Part shown: in pieces, positions 29,714 to 38,941 of the stretch
How positions within the stretch are numbered: the stretch's first letter is position 1
Layout: each line of letters opens with the position of its first letter
NCBI RefSeq assembly: GCF_030944405.1
Contig: NZ_CP132339.1
Span: 930,001-994,000, forward strand
Origin: Janthinobacterium sp. J1-1
Lineage (GTDB): Bacteria > Pseudomonadota > Gammaproteobacteria > Burkholderiales > Burkholderiaceae_D
DNA: 64,000 nt
Reading direction: 5' to 3'
Program-made: the position numbers and the translations under genes
Notes under the pieces: model-generated
What the model was told of the DNA's origin: nothing
Database searches by the model: none
Seen by the model: only the letters and a program-made list of their open reading frames with translations

Positions 29714-30130
29714 ATGGCCCAAGTAACTGTTTCTGTGACACTGGCGGCAAGCGCCGAACGCGTGTGGGATTTTATCGGCGGCTTCCAGTCGCTGGCGGAG
29801 TGGTCGAGCTCGATCAAGACCAGCTTGCCGGAGCAGGGCGGCCGCGTGCGCCGCCTGAAAACCACGGACGGCGCCATCATCGCCGAACGCCTGCAAAGCT
29901 TCAGCGAAGCGGACAAAAGCTACAGCTACACCATCGTCTCGGGTCCGATCCCCGTGAAAAACTACCGTTCCACCCTGCGCGTCACCGGCGAGCCGGGCGC
30001 CACCTCCTGCGTGGCCGAATGGTCGAGCCAGTTCGACGCGGCCGAAGGCGTGGAAGAGGTAATGGTCGGCGCCTTCCAGCACCTGTATGAAACGGCGTTT
30101 GTCGACCTGAAACGGATCATGGCGATTTGA
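29714..30130 (+). CDS. SRPBCC (START-like) family protein
   Basis: 138 residues, no signal peptide. The polyketide-cyclase/START-like fold is recognised by the N-terminal VSVTLAASAERVWDFIGGFQSLAEW and the C-terminal helix (VGAFQHLYETAFVDLKRIM). Such proteins bind hydrophobic ligands or act as cyclases or lipid carriers; the ligand is unknown. GAGGAACC precedes the start. It lies 111 bases after the hydrolase gene in the same direction and may be co-transcribed with it. Confidence 0.8.
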   Translation: MAQVTVSVTLAASAERVWDFIGGFQSLAEWSSSIKTSLPEQGGRVRRLKTTDGAIIAERLQSFSEADKSYSYTIVSGPIPVKNYRSTLRVTGEPGATSCVAEWSSQFDAAEGVEEVMVGAFQHLYETAFVDLKRIMAI

Positions 30131-30131
30131 A

Positions 30132-31484
30132 CTACAGCTCGTAGTTCCCGATGATATCCCTGGCGCGCGCCTGCTTCAGCCACGCCGGGAACTCCTGCAT
30201 CATGCGGTCGTACAGCTCGGCTTCCGAAATCTGGCGCAGGTCGTCGATGGCGAAAAAATTGGCGTTGTCGATATGGCGGCCGGACAGGTCATCGAGCTTT
30301 TCCAGCGCGCCGTAGCTGGAGCCGCCGATGCCGATAAATTGCCAGAAGATCGGCAAGGTGCTGGCCCAGCGGATCAGGAACTGGATTTCGTCGTTGTGCG
30401 ACACGCCGCCATCCGAAATGAACAGCACGAAGACCGGCGCCTTGGCAGCGATGGCGGGAGCAAATCCTTCCGGAAATACCTTTTTCGACGAGAAAATTCC
30501 TTTCTTCTCGGTCACGACAGCCGGTGGCGTCAAACCGGAAAAATGCGTGATCACGTCACGGATCACGGCCGGTTCATTGTTGTAGCCGGCATTCAAGTCG
30601 CTCATCCATTGCTGCCAGCCGCCTTTGTCTTTCTTGACATAGTTCTTGAAATTGCCGAAGGTGACATTCGACAGCTGCTTGCTCTTGAGCGCAAAAGCCC
30701 ACGTCTCCAGTTCCTCGTCGTCATCGAAGTGCACACCGAGGGGAAACACGCGATTGACCACCTCCTGCACCTGCCCGCTGTCATATTGCCCGTACATCGA
30801 GCCGGACGCGTCGAGGACAAACGCCACCTTGGCGCGCACCCGCTCCAGCTGGTTCTTGGCCAGCGAGACACCGGCGATTTTTGCCAGCGAGACCAGTTGC
30901 GGCGCCTGTTGCTCGAAGCGTTTTTCCAGCGAGACCCTGGCTGGGGCCGCCGCTGCCGGCGTCGCAGTAGCGCCGGCGGGCGCGACGGCGCCGCCGAAAT
31001 GCACCAGCAGGGCGTCGAGGCCGCCATTGAAACCCTGGCCGTTGACGCCGAGGCGCCAGTCGCCGTCTTTCCGGTACAGCTCGGCGACCATGATCGCCTT
31101 TTCGCCGCTGAAGTCCAGGCCGCTCAAGGCAAACACATGTTCGCCCAGGCGAAACTCCAGGCGGCCCAGTTCGCGCATGGTCTGGCTGTGCGCGGGATCG
31201 ATGGCGGCGGTAAACACCAGCTTGTCGATCCGCGCCGGCAGCCTGGCCAGCTGGACCATGAACTGGCTGTCGGGCACATCGGCCAGCAGGCGGATTTCTT
31301 CCTTGGGCGAGGCGGTCTGGTTGTAGAACACCATATACGCCTCGTCGGACAACTTGCCGTTCGCATCAAGGCCGAAACAGCTGACGTCGATATGGAACGG
31401 CGCCTTGAGCGTGCACCTGACGGTGATGTCCGCCGCCACCGTACTGCTGTCGAGCTTGAGTTTCTGGCCTTTTTGTAATGACAT
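30132..31484 (-). CDS. TerD-domain protein fused to a vWA domain
   Basis: 450 residues. The N-terminal third (1-170) is a TerD domain (MSLQKGQKLKLD; GLDANGKLSDEAYMVFYNQ; DFSGEKAIMVAELYRKDGDW), a calcium-binding fold of the tellurite/stress-response Ter system. An alanine-rich linker follows, then a vWA domain with an intact MIDAS (DASGSMYGQYDSG), resembling TerF/TerY-type partners. It is cytosolic and probably a stress-response scaffold. AAGGA precedes the start. No other ter gene is present, so it is solitary. It converges with the SRPBCC gene, with one base between the stop codons. Confidence 0.85.
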   Translation of the reverse strand: MSLQKGQKLKLDSSTVAADITVRCTLKAPFHIDVSCFGLDANGKLSDEAYMVFYNQTASPKEEIRLLADVPDSQFMVQLARLPARIDKLVFTAAIDPAHSQTMRELGRLEFRLGEHVFALSGLDFSGEKAIMVAELYRKDGDWRLGVNGQGFNGGLDALLVHFGGAVAPAGATATPAAAAPARVSLEKRFEQQAPQLVSLAKIAGVSLAKNQLERVRAKVAFVLDASGSMYGQYDSGQVQEVVNRVFPLGVHFDDDEELETWAFALKSKQLSNVTFGNFKNYVKKDKGGWQQWMSDLNAGYNNEPAVIRDVITHFSGLTPPAVVTEKKGIFSSKKVFPEGFAPAIAAKAPVFVLFISDGGVSHNDEIQFLIRWASTLPIFWQFIGIGGSSYGALEKLDDLSGRHIDNANFFAIDDLRQISEAELYDRMMQEFPAWLKQARARDIIGNYEL

Positions 31485-31526
31485 GCTGGTCCTTGTCCGA
31501 TAATCGATAGAGTTGCTTTTAAGTAT

Positions 31527-33152
31527 TTAGCGCTTCACTTTGCCGAACGCCTCATCCTTGTTCCACACCGGCATGGTTTTGTCGTTGGCCACTTCGTAGC
31601 CCAGGTTCAGGGTGAACTGCGCCTGCTGCACCATGCCCGACAGGTCCCAGGACGGGTTGTATTCATCCGTGACCTGATGGTAGTCTTTCTTGAACGCAAC
31701 CAGGCGCGCGCTTGATTCTTTCGGGTCCTTGACGAAGTCGAACGAGCCGTCGCCCGAGAACACGGCCGAGCCCACGTTGAAGGCGGGAATGCCGGCCTTG
31801 GCAAAGGCGAAATGGTCGGCCCGGTAGAAGGCGCCGGACAGGTCGGGAATGGCCGGTGCCAGGCGCAGGCCCATGCGCTTGGCGACCTTGGCGGCGCTGG
31901 CGTACAGGCTGCTGCGCTCGGCGCCGGCGACACCGATGTCGTGCGTCTTGCCGACAAAATTCATGCTGTCGAGATTCAGGTCGGCGGCGGTCCTGGCCAG
32001 CGGCCACAGCGGTGCACGCACGTAGGCATTGGCGCCCAGCATGCCGGTTTCCTCGCCGGCAGGCCACAGGAAGATCTGCGTGCGCCGTGCCGGTTGCTTG
32101 ACGGCCACTTGCGCCATCGCCAGCAGGGCGGCCGCGCCCGAGGCGTTGTCGATCGCGCCGTTATAGATATGGTCGCTGCCGGCTTTGGCGCTACCGTCGT
32201 CATCCTTGCCCAGGTGATCCCAGTGCGCTGAGTAAATCACTGCCTCGTCTTTCAACTTCGGATCGGTGCCGGGCACGATGCCGGCCACGTTGAATTGTTC
32301 GATGGTACGGATGGTGCTGTTGAGGCTGACCTTGACGGTGGCGTTCAGGGCCACCGGCTTGAAGTCGCGCGTTTCGGCCTGGGCGCGCAGGGCGTCCAGA
32401 TCCTGGCCCGCTGCCTTGAACAGGGTGCGCGCCATGTCTTCCTGCAGCCAGCCTTCCATCGCATTGCCGCTGCCGGCCAGGTTGAAACGCTCATGGCCGA
32501 AACCGTTGGCCGGTACCGACCATGGGTACGAGGCCGACGCCGTCGTGTGGATCAGCAGCACGCCGGCCGCGCCCTGGCGCAGCGCTTCCTCGTATTTGTA
32601 GACCCAGCGGCCATACCAGGTCAGCGACTTGCCGGCAAAGCGGTTCGGCTCGCTGGCGGTTGGCTGCGGATCATTGACCATCATGATCACCAGCTTGCCC
32701 TTCAGGTCGACGCCCTTGAAGTCGTCCCATTTTTCTTCCGGAGCGTCGATGCCGTAGCCGGCAAACACCACGGGGGCGTCGAACGCCACTTTTTCCTGCC
32801 CATTCGACGCGCCAAACACGATGCCCTCGCCAAACTTGGGCGCGATGGTCTTGCCGCCAGCGCTGAAGGTCACGGTGCTGTCGGGCAAGGCCTTGCTGCC
32901 GACGATCTTCAAGCCCTGGCGATACGTGCCGTCCTTCAGTGGCTGCAAGCCGGCCAGCGCCGCCTGGGTTTCCAGGTAGCGCACGGCCAGGTCGCCGCCG
33001 CGCTGGCCGGTGCCGCGTCCTTCGAGCAGGTCGTCGGCAAGAAAGGACAGGTGGGCGCGCAGCGGCGCTTCGGCAACGACAGGCAGTTTCTGGGCGCTGG
33101 CAGCCGTGCCAAACAGGGCAAGGCTGGCGGCGAGGGCGAAAGAGGTACGCAT
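31527..33152 (-). CDS. Secreted M28 zinc aminopeptidase with PA domain
   Basis: 541 residues with a signal peptide (cut near ASAQ). A PA-type insert lies around VVFAGYGIDAPEEKWDDFKGVDLKGK, then the M28 catalytic domain with zinc-binding SAHWDHLG, GAIDNASG and the glutamate pair in PAGEETGMLG. The final metal-binding histidine is probably within DYHQVTDEY. Function: periplasmic or secreted exopeptidase. The start has TGGAG upstream. Confidence 0.9.
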   Translation of the reverse strand: MRTSFALAASLALFGTAASAQKLPVVAEAPLRAHLSFLADDLLEGRGTGQRGGDLAVRYLETQAALAGLQPLKDGTYRQGLKIVGSKALPDSTVTFSAGGKTIAPKFGEGIVFGASNGQEKVAFDAPVVFAGYGIDAPEEKWDDFKGVDLKGKLVIMMVNDPQPTASEPNRFAGKSLTWYGRWVYKYEEALRQGAAGVLLIHTTASASYPWSVPANGFGHERFNLAGSGNAMEGWLQEDMARTLFKAAGQDLDALRAQAETRDFKPVALNATVKVSLNSTIRTIEQFNVAGIVPGTDPKLKDEAVIYSAHWDHLGKDDDGSAKAGSDHIYNGAIDNASGAAALLAMAQVAVKQPARRTQIFLWPAGEETGMLGANAYVRAPLWPLARTAADLNLDSMNFVGKTHDIGVAGAERSSLYASAAKVAKRMGLRLAPAIPDLSGAFYRADHFAFAKAGIPAFNVGSAVFSGDGSFDFVKDPKESSARLVAFKKDYHQVTDEYNPSWDLSGMVQQAQFTLNLGYEVANDKTMPVWNKDEAFGKVKR

Positions 33153-33320
33153 AAAGACTCCAAAATTTAAACAAGGACATGGCATGACGATGATGTGTCG
33201 GCAGCAATCTTACTCTACGGATCATCTTTCCTGAACGTACAGCGCGGCGTGCATGAGTCGAATCGGGCCACAATGGCCGCGAGGGCCGCCAACCGGCAGG
33301 CCATGACCAAGGAGGCTGGC

Positions 33321-34217
33321 ATGACCGACGCACGCAGCACGACCGATAAGGCAACCGCAGGCAATACCCTGCGCACTCGTGATGGCACGACGATTTACTA
33401 CAAGGACTGGGGCAGCGGCGCGCCCGTGGTGTTCAGCCATGGCTGGCCGCTGTCGGCCGATGCCTGGGAAGACCAGATGTTTTTCCTCGCTTCCAACGGC
33501 TACCGCGTGATCGCCCACGACCGGCGCGGCCATGGCCGTTCCAGCCAGCCGTTTGACGGCAACGACATGGATACCTATGCCGACGACCTGGCCGAACTGA
33601 TCGAGGCGCTCGATTTGCAGGGCGCGACCCTGGTCGGCCATTCGACCGGCGGCGGCGAGGTGGCGCGCTATATCGGCCGCCATGGCACGGGTCGATTGTC
33701 GGGCGCGGTGCTGGTGGGCGCCGTGCCGCCGCTGATGCTGCAAACGCCGGACAACCCGCTGGGCTTGCCGATCGAAGCGTTTGACGATATCCGTAGCGGC
33801 GTGCAGGCCGACCGCAGCCAGTTCTTTCGCGACCTGAGCGAAGGGTTTTATGGCTACAACCGGCCCGATGCCAAGCCGTCGCAAGGCGTGCGTGACGCGT
33901 TCTGGCGGCAGGGCATGCAAGCAGGCATGCCGGCCGCCTATCTGTGCATCAAGCAGTTTTCGGAAACGGATTTTACGCAGGACCTGGCGAAATTCGACAT
34001 TCCGACCCTGGTGATCCATGGCGACGATGACCAGATCGTGCCGATTGCCGCCTCGGCGCGGCGCTCGGCCGAACTTGTTATCGGCAGCCGGCTGCTGGTG
34101 TATCCGGGCGCGCCGCATGGCCTGGCGACCACCCACAAGGACCAGTTGAACGCGGACTTGCTGGAATTCCTGCGCCATGCGGCGGACGCGCCAACACTTG
34201 CTCCCGAGCATCTGTAA
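33321..34217 (+). CDS. Alpha/beta hydrolase, non-haem chloroperoxidase type
   Basis: 298 residues; AAGGAGG before ATG 33321 decides the start. Serine hydrolase triad: Ser108 in GHSTGG, an aspartate in HGDDDQIVP (about 238), His266 in GAPHG. The pattern [15 protein letters not shown] and HDRRGHGRS belongs to the cofactor-free chloroperoxidase/esterase (Cpo) subfamily. Likely esterase or perhydrolase activity in the cytosol. It diverges from the M28 peptidase gene. Confidence 0.88.
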   Translation: MTDARSTTDKATAGNTLRTRDGTTIYYKDWGSGAPVVFSHGWPLSADAWEDQMFFLASNGYRVIAHDRRGHGRSSQPFDGNDMDTYADDLAELIEALDLQGATLVGHSTGGGEVARYIGRHGTGRLSGAVLVGAVPPLMLQTPDNPLGLPIEAFDDIRSGVQADRSQFFRDLSEGFYGYNRPDAKPSQGVRDAFWRQGMQAGMPAAYLCIKQFSETDFTQDLAKFDIPTLVIHGDDDQIVPIAASARRSAELVIGSRLLVYPGAPHGLATTHKDQLNADLLEFLRHAADAPTLAPEHL

Positions 34218-34234
34218 CAGGATATGAATATATT

Positions 34235-34264
34235 GCAAAACAGGTAAGATTGCCTGGTTTTTGC
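34235..34264 (+). terminator. Possible terminator after the alpha/beta hydrolase
   Basis: An imperfect hairpin GCAAAACAGG-N8-CCTGGTTTTTGC begins 18 bases after the stop codon. The T run is inside the stem, so termination would be weak. Confidence 0.35.
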
Positions 34265-34278
34265 ACCAATTGCGTGCG

Positions 34279-34322
34279 GATCGCCGATTTTTCTGCGTTT
34301 TGGATGGCAAAAATTGGCGATC
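34279..34322 (+). promoter_or_regulatory. Long hairpin in the deaD leader
   Basis: GATCGCCGATTTTT (34279-34292) and AAAAATTGGCGATC (34309-34322) pair over 14 positions with one G-T wobble, enclosing a 16-base loop. It lies about 96 bases before the deaD start codon. It could be a leader element controlling this cold-shock-type helicase or part of a bidirectional terminator. Confidence 0.5.
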
Positions 34323-34418
34323 TGCGCTGCTGTTCCACCCGGTACGGGCCAGTAAAGAGTAAACTAGCAGATACACTCTTTCGCATTGGGCGATTCGAGC
34401 GAACTTGTGAGTGATTTC

Positions 34419-36569
34419 ATGTCTGATACACCAATTTCCTTATTTTCCGATCTCAACCTGAGCGAGCCGCTGATACGTGCGCTCAAGGATGTCGGTTACG
34501 AAACACCGTCGCCTATCCAGGCGGCCACGATTCCCTTGTTGCTCGCCAACCGCGACGTGCTGGGCCAGGCGCAGACAGGTACCGGTAAAACCGCCGCCTT
34601 TGCCCTGCCCATCCTGTCGCGCATCGATCTGAAACAAAGCTCACCCCAAGCCCTGGTCCTGGCCCCGACGCGCGAACTGGCGATCCAGGTCGCCGAAGCG
34701 TTCCAGGTCTACGCTGCCCACATTCCCGGCTTCCATGTGCTGCCGATCTACGGCGGCCAAAGCTATGGCCCGCAACTGTCGGCGCTGCGCCGCGGCGTGC
34801 ACGTCATTGTCGGCACGCCAGGCCGCGTCATCGATCACCTGGACAAGGGGTCGCTCGACCTGTCCAAGCTGAAAACCCTGGTGCTCGACGAAGCCGATGA
34901 AATGCTGCGCATGGGCTTTATCGACGACGTCGAACGCATCTTGAAAGAAACACCGGAAGGCCATCAGACGGCGCTGTTCTCGGCCACCATGCCTTCCGTC
35001 ATCAAGCGCATCGCCACAACGTACCTGGTCAATCCGGCCGAAGTGACGGTGGCCGCCAAGACCGGCACGGCCGACAATATTCGCCAGCGCTACTGGCTGG
35101 TGTCGGGCATGCACAAGCTCGACGCGCTGACCCGCATCCTGGAAGCGGAAGCGTTTGACGGCATGATCATCTTCGCCCGCACCAAGCTGGGCACGGAAGA
35201 GCTGGCCGGCAAGTTGCAGGCGCGCGGTTTCTCGGCCGCCGCCATCAACGGCGACATCCAGCAGGCACAGCGCGAGCGCACCATCCAGCAGCTGAAAGAC
35301 GGCAAGATCGACATCCTGGTCGCCACCGACGTGGCCGCGCGCGGCCTGGACGTGGAACGCATCAGCCATGTGGTCAACTACGACGTGCCGCACGATCCGG
35401 AAAGCTATACCCACCGTATCGGCCGCACCGGCCGCGCCGGCCGCAGCGGCGAAGCGATCCTGTTCATCACCCCGCGTGAAAAGAACTTGTTGAAAGCCAT
35501 CGAACGCTCGACCCGCCAGCCGATCGGCATGCTGGAACTGCCGACCATCCAGGCCGTCAACGATGTGCGCATCGCCAAGTTCAAGGAACAGATCACGGAA
35601 ACCCTGGCGCTGGGCGAACTGGAACAATTCCAGTCGCTGATCGAAGACTTCGAACGCGAACAGAATATCCCGGCGATTGAAATCGCCGCCGCCCTGGCGA
35701 AGATGGCACGTGGCAATACGCCGCTGCTGCTGGACAAGAACAAGGCGCGCGAACAGGCCACCTGGCAGGATGACCGCCCGGTACGCCAGGAGCGTTTCGA
35801 ACGCAACGACCGGCCTGAACGCGGTGACCGCTTCGAACGTGGCGAGCGCAGCGAACGCCCGGCCTTCCCGAAAAAGGAACGCGTGCAACGCCCGGCGGAC
35901 GCCGGCATGCAGACCTTCCGCATCGAAGTGGGCCATCAGCATGGCGTGAAACCTGGCAATATCGTCGGCGCCATCGCCAACGAAGCAGGCATCGATTCGA
36001 AAAACATCGGCCGCATCGAAATCTACGACGACTACAGCGTCCTGGACTTGCCGGACAGCATGCCGAAAGAATTGCTGGATCAGCTGAAAACCGTATGGGT
36101 CGCCGGCCAGCAACTGCGCATCAGCCGCGATGGCGATGCGCCCGACCTGGCGCCGGCAGCCGCACCGCGCAAGCCGTTTGCCGCCAAGGCCGCGCCTGCG
36201 TTCAAGGACGCCGCACCGGAAGTGCCTGCCAGCGACGCTCCTGTGCGTGCGCCAAAGAAAGAGCGTCCACGTCCGGGCGTGACGGCTTACCGCATCGAAG
36301 TGGGCCGCGATCATCTGGTTACGCCTAGCAATATCGTCGGCGCCATCGCCAACGAAGCGAACCTGGAAGCCAAGCATATCGGCCGCATCGATATCTTTGA
36401 CAAGCACAGTGTACTGGACCTGCCGGAAGGCATGCCGCCGGAAATCCTCGATCACCTGAAATCGGTGTGGGTGGCTGGCCAGCAACTGCGCATCACCCTG
36501 GACGACGGTACCTCGGAGCGCAAGCCTGCGCCGCCGCGCCCGAAAGCGCCGCGCAAGACCTACAAGTAA
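34419..36569 (+). CDS. deaD: DEAD-box RNA helicase DeaD/CsdA with two DbpA-type RNA-binding domains
   Basis: 716 residues. ATP-dependent RNA helicase for ribosome assembly and mRNA unwinding, typically cold-induced. Motifs: Q motif (TPSPIQ), Walker A AQTGTGKT near 50-57, PTRELA, TPGR, DEAD at 157-160, SAT, and HRIGRTGRAGR. An arginine-rich linker of ER/DR repeats (about 465-490) is followed by two DbpA-like domains near 495-570 and 620-696. They are near-copies of each other (both with NIVGAIANEA and VWVAGQQLRI), whereas E. coli CsdA has one. The start MSDTPISLFS is chosen over an upstream in-frame ATG because it begins the conserved helicase N-terminus. Confidence 0.93.
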   Translation: MSDTPISLFSDLNLSEPLIRALKDVGYETPSPIQAATIPLLLANRDVLGQAQTGTGKTAAFALPILSRIDLKQSSPQALVLAPTRELAIQVAEAFQVYAAHIPGFHVLPIYGGQSYGPQLSALRRGVHVIVGTPGRVIDHLDKGSLDLSKLKTLVLDEADEMLRMGFIDDVERILKETPEGHQTALFSATMPSVIKRIATTYLVNPAEVTVAAKTGTADNIRQRYWLVSGMHKLDALTRILEAEAFDGMIIFARTKLGTEELAGKLQARGFSAAAINGDIQQAQRERTIQQLKDGKIDILVATDVAARGLDVERISHVVNYDVPHDPESYTHRIGRTGRAGRSGEAILFITPREKNLLKAIERSTRQPIGMLELPTIQAVNDVRIAKFKEQITETLALGELEQFQSLIEDFEREQNIPAIEIAAALAKMARGNTPLLLDKNKAREQATWQDDRPVRQERFERNDRPERGDRFERGERSERPAFPKKERVQRPADAGMQTFRIEVGHQHGVKPGNIVGAIANEAGIDSKNIGRIEIYDDYSVLDLPDSMPKELLDQLKTVWVAGQQLRISRDGDAPDLAPAAAPRKPFAAKAAPAFKDAAPEVPASDAPVRAPKKERPRPGVTAYRIEVGRDHLVTPSNIVGAIANEANLEAKHIGRIDIFDKHSVLDLPEGMPPEILDHLKSVWVAGQQLRITLDDGTSERKPAPPRPKAPRKTYK

Positions 36570-36594
36570 TCCTGCAGCGTCAGCCGCAGTGAGC

Positions 36595-36619
36595 AAAGGC
36601 GCCTTCGGGCGCCTTTTTT
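36595..36619 (+). terminator. Rho-independent terminator of deaD
   Basis: AAAGGCGCC and GGCGCCTTT form a nine-pair stem closed by a TTCG loop, followed by further T residues, 25 bases after the stop codon. Confidence 0.9.
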
Positions 36620-37000
36620 GTCGCCTATCGGCAACAATAATTTCTCTGTGGGAAACGCTTTTTTGCACCGCTGGCGCAATAAGTGTTCCTACTTACGGTT
36701 TGAATCGCGGCGTACCGCTTGGTAATGGTTGCCGGTAACTGGCAGGCATCGCCGTGCATTGCGCAGCGTATTGGAATGTTGAAGGCGAATGCGCAATGAT
36801 GGCAGCGTAATGTATTAATATTTTTCGTGTTAATAAAATCAAGTCGATTAAATAAAAGGAAATATAAATAGATAAATGCCGTGTGTTTATGTTATTCCTT
36901 TACCTACGGCAAAACTGGCGCCATGGTATGGGCGCAAGGCTTGATGTGGTATATTGTTTTTATAATTTTGCTATGCTATTTACAAAAACAAGGAGCGAGA
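36620..37000. other. AT-rich leader of the chemoreceptor gene
   Basis: 381 bases without a supported gene. The last 200 bases are strongly AT-rich (for example 36815-36875) and contain TATAAT at 36961-36966 as a possible -10 element. I found no convincing sigma28 or sigma54 promoter. A frame open from 36881 joins the receptor but lacks a ribosome-binding site. Confidence 0.5.
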
Positions 37001-38626
37001 ATGCGCTTGAATATGCCCGTCACGCAAAAAGAAACTATTCTTAATGAAGGCATGACGATTGTTTCCACCACGGATTTACAGGGAAACATTAATTATGTCA
37101 ATCAGTATTTTATTGAAGTCAGCGGATTTTCCGAATCAGAATTGCTGGGTGCGCCGCAAAATATCCTGCGGCACCCCGATATGCCGGCCGAGGCCTTTGC
37201 CGACCTGTGGCGTACCATCCAGAGCGGCATGCCGTGGACCGGCATGGTCAAGAACCGCTGCAAGAACGGCGATTATTACTGGGTGCTGGCCAATATCACG
37301 CCGGTGATCGAAAACGGCCGTCCGGTCGGTTATATGTCGGTGCGCACCAAACCCACGCGCGAGCAGGTGGCCGAAGCGGCGGCGCTGTACCAGGGCTTCA
37401 AGGATGGCAACGAGGCCAAGCTGGCCTTCCGCAATGGCCGGATCGTTGGCCAGGGCCTGGGCGCCAGGCTGAAAGCCTTGAGCCAGCCCAGCCTGTCGCA
37501 AGGCATGGCCGTCAACGCCATCTTCTTCTGCGTCTCCATGGCCGTGCTCGCTGGCGCCGTCTGGAATATCGACAGCGACACCCATGCCGCCACGCGCGGC
37601 TGGCTGATTGCGCTGGCCGCCATGGCGTCGGTGATCATGCTGGTGTTCTGCGCCTATCTGCACAACTCGGTGGTGCAGCCGCTGAGCGAGGCCGTGATGG
37701 TGGCGCGCAAGATGGCCGGCGGCGACCTGACCGGCGTGATCGACAAGGTGCGCGACGACGACATGGGCCAGCTGATGGCGGCCCTGCGCCAGACCAATAT
37801 CAATCTGCACAGCATCATCGGCGACGTGCGCGCCAATTTCGAGGATATCCGCGTCACCACCGCCGAGATCGCGACCGGCAATATGGACTTGTCCAGCCGC
37901 ACCGAATCGCAGGCGTCCAGCCTGGAGCAGACGGCCGCCAGCATGGAAGAGCTGACTTCGACCGTGCAGAGCAGCGCCGATCACGTGGCCACCGCCAATG
38001 ACCTGGCGGTGCAGGCCTCCGCCGTGGCCGCGAAGGGCGGCGCGATTGTTACCGAAGTGGTCAGCACCATGGATGAAATCAGCGGCTCGTCGCGCAAGAT
38101 TCTCGATATTATCGGCCTGATCGACGGCATCGCCTTCCAGACCAATATCCTGGCCCTGAATGCGGCCGTCGAAGCGGCGCGCGCCGGTGAACACGGCCGT
38201 GGTTTTGCGGTGGTGGCCGGCGAAGTACGCAGCCTGGCCCAGCGTTCGGCCACGGCCGCCAAGGAAGTCAAACACCTGATCGATCATTCGATCGCCACCG
38301 TGAATGCGGGTACCGTGCTGACCAGCAATGCCGGCGCCACCATGCGGGAAGTGATCGCGTCGGTGGCGCGCGTGACGGAGGTGATGGATGAAATCTCGTC
38401 GACCACCCGCGAGCAGAACCAGGGCATCGGCCAGGTCAACCAGGCGGTGATCCATATGGACGGCATCACCCAGCAAAATGCGGCGCTGGTGGAGCAGGCC
38501 GCCGCCGCCGCCACCAACCTGGCGCAGCGCACCGACAGCGTGGCCAAGTCCATGTTCGTGTTCAAGCTGAAGCAGGCGCCAAGGCGCAGGGCGAGTGGCG
38601 GTGCGGTGCGGGCGCTGGCCAAGTAA
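37001..38626 (+). CDS. Aer-like PAS chemoreceptor (methyl-accepting chemotaxis protein)
   Basis: 541 residues; AAGGAGCGAGA before ATG 37001 fixes the start. The N-terminal PAS domain (about 15-120) has the Aer-type NILRHPDMPAEAFADLW and WTGMVKNRCKNGDYYWV, the region that binds FAD in E. coli Aer. Two close hydrophobic helices (about 165-220), a HAMP domain and a signalling domain with the conserved hairpin tip DGIAFQTNILALNAAVEAAR follow. It should report redox or energy state to CheA/CheW. No CheR-binding pentapeptide is evident at the C-terminus. Confidence 0.9.
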   Translation: MRLNMPVTQKETILNEGMTIVSTTDLQGNINYVNQYFIEVSGFSESELLGAPQNILRHPDMPAEAFADLWRTIQSGMPWTGMVKNRCKNGDYYWVLANITPVIENGRPVGYMSVRTKPTREQVAEAAALYQGFKDGNEAKLAFRNGRIVGQGLGARLKALSQPSLSQGMAVNAIFFCVSMAVLAGAVWNIDSDTHAATRGWLIALAAMASVIMLVFCAYLHNSVVQPLSEAVMVARKMAGGDLTGVIDKVRDDDMGQLMAALRQTNINLHSIIGDVRANFEDIRVTTAEIATGNMDLSSRTESQASSLEQTAASMEELTSTVQSSADHVATANDLAVQASAVAAKGGAIVTEVVSTMDEISGSSRKILDIIGLIDGIAFQTNILALNAAVEAARAGEHGRGFAVVAGEVRSLAQRSATAAKEVKHLIDHSIATVNAGTVLTSNAGATMREVIASVARVTEVMDEISSTTREQNQGIGQVNQAVIHMDGITQQNAALVEQAAAAATNLAQRTDSVAKSMFVFKLKQAPRRRASGGAVRALAK

Positions 38627-38632
38627 GCCGGG

Positions 38633-38941
38633 CTATTTCTTCAGCTGGTACACCTCGCCGCGGCGCACCTTTTTTACCACCCCGTCCGGCCCGAACAGGA
38701 TCAGGTACTCGCCGCCCGTTCCGGCGGCGGCGGGGTAGGTATACATCCACACCTCATTGCCGCTATCAAACCGTATCGAGGTGCTCTCGCCGAGCGCGGC
38801 GCGCACCTGTTCGCGGGTGCTGCTGCCCACCTGCACTGTCTGCTCCAGGGTGGCTTGCGGCACGGATTTGCTCGCTTGCAGGGCGCGCGTGCCGGAGCAG
38901 GCGGCCAGTGACAGCAGCAGGGGAAATATCAGCCACCTCAT
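38633..38941 (-). CDS. Small BamE/OmlA-like lipoprotein
   Basis: 102 residues with a lipoprotein signal ending SLAACSG. The mature part has the SmpA/OmlA pattern (VQVGSSTREQVRAALGES, then VWMYTY and GPDGVVKKVR), a small alpha/beta fold found in BamE and related outer-membrane lipoproteins. It is not BamE itself on context. The start codon overlaps the stop of the upstream gene in ATGA, so the two are translationally coupled. Confidence 0.8.
   Translation of the reverse strand: MRWLIFPLLLSLAACSGTRALQASKSVPQATLEQTVQVGSSTREQVRAALGESTSIRFDSGNEVWMYTYPAAAGTGGEYLILFGPDGVVKKVRRGEVYQLKK

Noticed and set aside
30129..30147. Inverted repeat GAACTAC-N5-GTAGTTC between convergent stops as a terminator
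   Set aside because: Stem is short and AT-containing and there is no T run on either side.
34641..36668. Long open frame antisense to deaD (675 codons)
   Set aside because: Product is His/Arg/Gln-rich with no motif; it mirrors the helicase codons. The same holds for the long frames antisense to the GGDEF gene (1938-4385), the C13 peptidase (13859-15415), the TonB receptor (57227-59494) and the M16 gene (60105-61868).
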